The notes under the pieces were generated by a model that was not told where the DNA came from, searched no databases, and saw only the letters and a program-made list of their open reading frames with translations. Made by a program: the position numbers and the translations under genes. 8,915 nucleotides of DNA, from positions 1 to 8,915 of the forward strand of contig JAFLJW010000124.1 in NCBI GenBank assembly GCA_022712815.1, written 5' to 3'. Below, one piece after another: positions 6,134-8,915 of this stretch. The stretch is from Pseudodesulfovibrio sp. (GTDB lineage: Bacteria; Desulfobacterota; Desulfovibrionia; Desulfovibrionales; Desulfovibrionaceae). The first letter of the stretch is position 1; the number at the start of each line of letters is the position of its first letter.

Positions 6134-7402
6134 ATGCGCCCACTGGTCTTGATATTTCTCGCCATACTGATTTTCCCAGCCACGATTATGGCTGCGGACG
6201 ATTTTGTGTATCCCTACGACAACCCCTATCAGGCAACCGTTTACGGCACGCCGCCGGAGTTGGTCCACAAGATAGATAATCCGGTCAAGCCAAAACTCAG
6301 GTCCATCCGTATCAAGGGTCGGCAGATGCCGAGCGTTTTTTCATACAGTAGTGAGATGTACTACAGCACGGCCCTGCAAAAAGGTGAAGCCCCGCTCATT
6401 TTCATTATTGCCGGGACCGGAGCCGAGCATGATTCCGCCAAGATGACTTTTCTTGTCCGGGTTTTTTATCAGGCCGGATTTCACGTGGTTGCCTTGTCCT
6501 CGCCCACGCACATGAATTTCATCATCAGTGTCTCGGAGTTTGCCGCACCGGGCTATGTCCCCCACGATGTCAACGACCTATACCGGGTCATGCTCTGGAT
6601 CAAGAAAGAGGTGGAAAAGAAGAAAAAAGTCAGTGATTACTATATCACCGGCTACAGTCTTGGGGCCATGCATGCCGCCTTTCTCACCCATACCGATTCC
6701 GAACGCGGTGATTTCAATTTCCGCAAGACGCTCATGATCAACCCGCCCGTCAGCCTTTATCATTCCGTAAAACGGCTCGATTCATGGCTGACTCCGGAGA
6801 ATCTCGGCGACAAAACCCCGGCTGAAGAGATTGAACATTTCGTTGATCTGTTTTCCGACTACTATGAACACGCAGACGTCACCGACCTTGACGATAACTT
6901 CCTCTACGAACTGGTCACCCACATCGACCTTGAAGACGAAGACCTGCGCGCGCTCATCGCGGTCGATTTTCGGATGTCGGCCTCGTCCATGATCTTTGCC
7001 TCGGATGTCTGCCTCCAAGCCGGGTACGTCGTGCCGCCGGATGATTACCCCCTTGGGTCCGGCACGCCTCTCATGCCCTATGCCGAAGAGGCTTTCGAGG
7101 TCAGTTTCGAGGAATACATGGCAGAATTTCTCCTGCCCTACCTGCAACACCTGTATCCTGGCATGGATCGCTATACCATGTTGCAAAAGAGCAGCCTGTA
7201 CGACATCCGCACCTATCTCAAGGAGACGGACAAAATCGTCCTCATCGGCAACCGGGACGACATAATTCTCAACGAACACGACCTGACCTTTATTGACGGA
7301 GTCTTTGGCGACCGGGCCAGATTTTTTCCGACAGGCGGGCATTGCGGCAACCTGATGTTCACCCCGTTTGTCGAGGCCATGCTTGAGATGGTGAAGTCAT
7401 GA
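6134..7402 (+). CDS. Exported alpha/beta hydrolase (serine hydrolase) coupled to mlaA
   Basis: A 422-residue protein with a clear signal peptide (MRPLVLIFLAILIFPATIMA, likely cut near residue 20-21), so periplasmic or membrane-associated. The alpha/beta hydrolase core is visible: the strand LIFIIAGTGAEHDS (88-101), probably an oxyanion loop; nucleophile elbow GYSLGA with Ser175; candidate acid Asp375 or Asp376 in VLIGNRDDII; and His403 in TGGHCGN. A mostly helical, acidic insertion (about 210-340) would form a lid. This suggests an esterase or lipase, but the substrate cannot be read. The last four bases overlap the start of mlaA (ATGA), so the two are likely translationally coupled, which hints at a lipid or envelope substrate. 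The start has no good ribosome site; it is chosen because the signal peptide begins there. A Fur-like site lies 62-76 bases upstream. Confidence 0.85.
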   Translation: MRPLVLIFLAILIFPATIMAADDFVYPYDNPYQATVYGTPPELVHKIDNPVKPKLRSIRIKGRQMPSVFSYSSEMYYSTALQKGEAPLIFIIAGTGAEHDSAKMTFLVRVFYQAGFHVVALSSPTHMNFIISVSEFAAPGYVPHDVNDLYRVMLWIKKEVEKKKKVSDYYITGYSLGAMHAAFLTHTDSERGDFNFRKTLMINPPVSLYHSVKRLDSWLTPENLGDKTPAEEIEHFVDLFSDYYEHADVTDLDDNFLYELVTHIDLEDEDLRALIAVDFRMSASSMIFASDVCLQAGYVVPPDDYPLGSGTPLMPYAEEAFEVSFEEYMAEFLLPYLQHLYPGMDRYTMLQKSSLYDIRTYLKETDKIVLIGNRDDIILNEHDLTFIDGVFGDRARFFPTGGHCGNLMFTPFVEAMLEMVKS

Positions 7403-8208
7403 CGCGCCAGACGACCATAACCGTCATTCAGGTTAGCCTTCTGATCGCCATGTTGGTGCTTTTGGGAGCATGTGGCGCGGCCACCAGTACAATGATTGAC
7501 CCGACCCTGAATCTTCCGCCCACAAAATTTCAGACCACGGTTCACCACTGGCCTGAAGCTCGCAAACACGACCTTGATTTCATGGGAATTTACGATCCGT
7601 GGGAGCCCATGAACCGGCATATATACAACTTCAACGCCGGGCTGGATGAATATTTCATGCTTCCGATCACCACCGGGTACGAGACCGTGCTGCCTTCTCC
7701 GGTGCGCTCGGGTATTTCCAATTTTATTCAGAATGCCAATGAGGTGCCAACGCTGGTAAACTGCCTGCTACAGGGCAAGATGGAAGAAAGTGCCATCACC
7801 ACTTCGCGGTTCTTCATCAACTCCACTTTCGGCATCGTCGGACTGATGGATCTGGCCTCTAAAAATCCGAGCCTCAAGCTTCAGGATGAGGATTTCGGGC
7901 AGACGCTGGGTGTCTGGGGAGTCGGCAACGGGCCGTATTTTGTAATGCCGCTTTTCGGGCCGTCTAATTTGCGTGACACTTTCGGTTTTGGTGGAGATTT
8001 CCTGCTTGTCCTGTTGCAGATGAAGTACGCCTACAAAATGCTTGGCGTGAAGCACACCAAGACGCTGGCTTATACAGAACTGGTCATCCGCGCATTGAAC
8101 AGGCGGTCCAATATTTCCTTCCGCTATCATGAAACCGGTTCACCTTTCGAGTATGAGCTGATCCGTTTCATTTACACAAAGAAACGCGAACTGGATATCC
8201 AGCATTAG
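7399..8208 (+). CDS. mlaA: MlaA/VacJ family outer-membrane phospholipid-transport lipoprotein
   Basis: MlaA sits in the outer membrane and removes phospholipids mislocalised to the outer leaflet, passing them to MlaC and the MlaFEDB transporter, which keeps the membrane asymmetric. Here 269 residues (E. coli MlaA is about 250). It has a lipoprotein signal with lipobox LGAC, Cys25 being the lipidated residue; Gly at +2 gives no inner-membrane retention signal. The family signature follows: YDPWEPMNRHIYNFN (65-79), then a hydrophobic SPVRSGISNFIQNANEVPTLVN segment around 95-115, RFFINSTFGIVGLMDLAS, the EDFGQTLGVWGVGNGPYFV segment and PLFGPSNLRDTFG. The start overlaps the hydrolase stop by four bases. 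No other mla genes are in the window, so the partners must lie elsewhere. No clear terminator follows. Confidence 0.93.
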   Translation: MTRQTTITVIQVSLLIAMLVLLGACGAATSTMIDPTLNLPPTKFQTTVHHWPEARKHDLDFMGIYDPWEPMNRHIYNFNAGLDEYFMLPITTGYETVLPSPVRSGISNFIQNANEVPTLVNCLLQGKMEESAITTSRFFINSTFGIVGLMDLASKNPSLKLQDEDFGQTLGVWGVGNGPYFVMPLFGPSNLRDTFGFGGDFLLVLLQMKYAYKMLGVKHTKTLAYTELVIRALNRRSNISFRYHETGSPFEYELIRFIYTKKRELDIQH

Positions 8209-8349
8209 GGCGTGTCGACAATTATCCGCTTACTCCGTTTGGAAAAATAGACTGTTTACATGATACCAGATTGATTATTTTTTTCATTTCACTTCCGCTT
8301 GCTTCTCCCTTCCAACGGGGCTAGCTTGTAGCTAATCAAGGAGAATTCA

Positions 8350-8915
8350 GTGAAAATCGGTATCCTCGGCGGTAGTTTCAATCCCATCCATTCCGGTCAT
8401 GTTCGCATGGCCATTGAAACTTTGGAACAGCTTTCCCTTGACCGGGTCGAACTCGTTCCCGCCAAGCAGCCGCCGCATAAAAACGAGGGCGATCTCCTCC
8501 CCTTCGAGTTTCGTATGGAACTGGTCAACCGTGCCATTGAGGGTATTCCCGGCCTTGGTTCCAACCCTATTGAAGACCGGCCCGGCCCGTCATTCACCTG
8601 TGATACCCTGACCTGTTACCGCACTGAACAGCCTCGGTCCGAGATGTTTTTCATTTTGGGCGCATCGACTTTTCTGGAACTCCCGAAATGGCGGCGTGGT
8701 CTTGAAATTCCCGCCTTGGCATCGCTGGCCGTGGTCAACCGCTGGGGGGCCGCTGGCGAGGTGTCCGGATTCATCAAGGACCATTGGCCTGACGCGATTC
8801 AGGAAGATGGCGGATTGTGGCGTTTCCCCGAAGGCCACACCATCCAGCTCATCGACATCCCCCGGCTGGACATCAAGGGCGATCTTATTCGTCGCAGATG
8901 GCTGAAACGCAGGAG
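8350..8915 (+). CDS. nadD: Nicotinate-nucleotide adenylyltransferase, 3'-partial
   Basis: Adds AMP from ATP to nicotinate mononucleotide, giving deamido-NAD in NAD biosynthesis, in the cytoplasm. Translation from the GTG at 8350 gives KIGILGGSFNPIHSGHVR with the nucleotidyltransferase HxGH motif (His14, His17), then VPAKQPPHK and FEFRMELVNRAI, FFILGASTFLELPKWRRG and VPRL-like IPRLDIKGDLIRRRWL. The frame is open to the window edge (188 codons; typical length about 200-220), so only a short C-terminal part is missing. AAGGAG (8338-8343) six bases before the GTG decides the start, because the catalytic motif begins before the first ATG. Two usual motifs deviate: GAST instead of GADS (residues 104-107) and IKGDLIR (175-181) where the ATP-contacting ISSTxIR-type motif is expected. 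The 141-base gap after mlaA holds a short inverted repeat (TAGCT-TGT-AGCTA, 8322-8334) and no strong promoter. Confidence 0.92.
   Translation, partial: MKIGILGGSFNPIHSGHVRMAIETLEQLSLDRVELVPAKQPPHKNEGDLLPFEFRMELVNRAIEGIPGLGSNPIEDRPGPSFTCDTLTCYRTEQPRSEMFFILGASTFLELPKWRRGLEIPALASLAVVNRWGAAGEVSGFIKDHWPDAIQEDGGLWRFPEGHTIQLIDIPRLDIKGDLIRRRWLKRR

Noticed and set aside
6782..7342. Minus-strand open frame of 186 codons
   Set aside because: Antisense shadow of the alpha/beta hydrolase, no ribosome site and no motif.
8214..8228. Possible third Fur site upstream of nadD
   Set aside because: The minus-strand match to the 7-1-7 consensus is only 9 of 14, with one half-site nearly absent, and lies right after the mlaA stop.
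8255..8281. Possible nadD promoter TTTACA-N15-TATTTT
   Set aside because: The spacer is too short and the -10 is part of a T-rich run. Read-through from mlaA or another promoter is as likely.

Overview
The window looks like chromosome of a Gram-negative, probably anaerobic deltaproteobacterium of the Desulfovibrionaceae type (Desulfovibrio/Pseudodesulfovibrio). This rests on an outer-membrane lipoprotein (MlaA), a chemoreceptor with a periplasmic zinc-binding CZB domain and a cysteine-bearing PAS domain, and moderate GC with AT-rich intergenic regions. The genus is an inference from general family resemblance, not from a marker gene.

Layout. (1) 1-1179 (+): a GT-A fold, family 2-like glycosyltransferase, probably cut by the left edge. 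It faces a minus-strand gene across a bidirectional terminator. (2) 1243-1794 (-): a small SLOG-like (cpYpsA-type) predicted nucleotide-binding protein of unknown role. (3) 1795-2396: a long gap that holds a palindrome, the apparent relic of a small cysteine/tryptophan-rich secreted protein resembling mannan-binding lectin (MVL) repeats, a terminator, and the promoter of the next gene. (4) 2397-4496 (+): a methyl-accepting chemotaxis protein with TM1, periplasmic CZB, TM2, HAMP, PAS and signalling domain. It is followed at a distance by a perfect 12-bp-stem terminator. (5) 4848-5954 (+): an exported MsrA-MsrB fusion behind a good promoter with a Fur-type operator just downstream of the -10. 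(6) 6134-8208 (+): a two-gene unit of an exported serine alpha/beta hydrolase and the MlaA/VacJ lipoprotein, overlapping by ATGA, with a second Fur-type operator upstream. (7) 8350-8915 (+): nadD, GTG start, cut by the right edge.

How the parts may work together. msrAB (repair of oxidised methionine in exported proteins) and the hydrolase-mlaA pair (outer-membrane lipid maintenance) are both envelope functions. Each is preceded by a sequence close to the Fur 7-1-7 consensus, so an iron- or peroxide-responsive Fur-family regulator may link them. I see no CRISPR array, transposase, tRNA, rRNA or obvious defence system. The most interesting points are the paired Fur-like sites, the hydrolase-mlaA coupling, the lectin-like relic, and the receptor carrying two separate cysteine-containing sensor modules.
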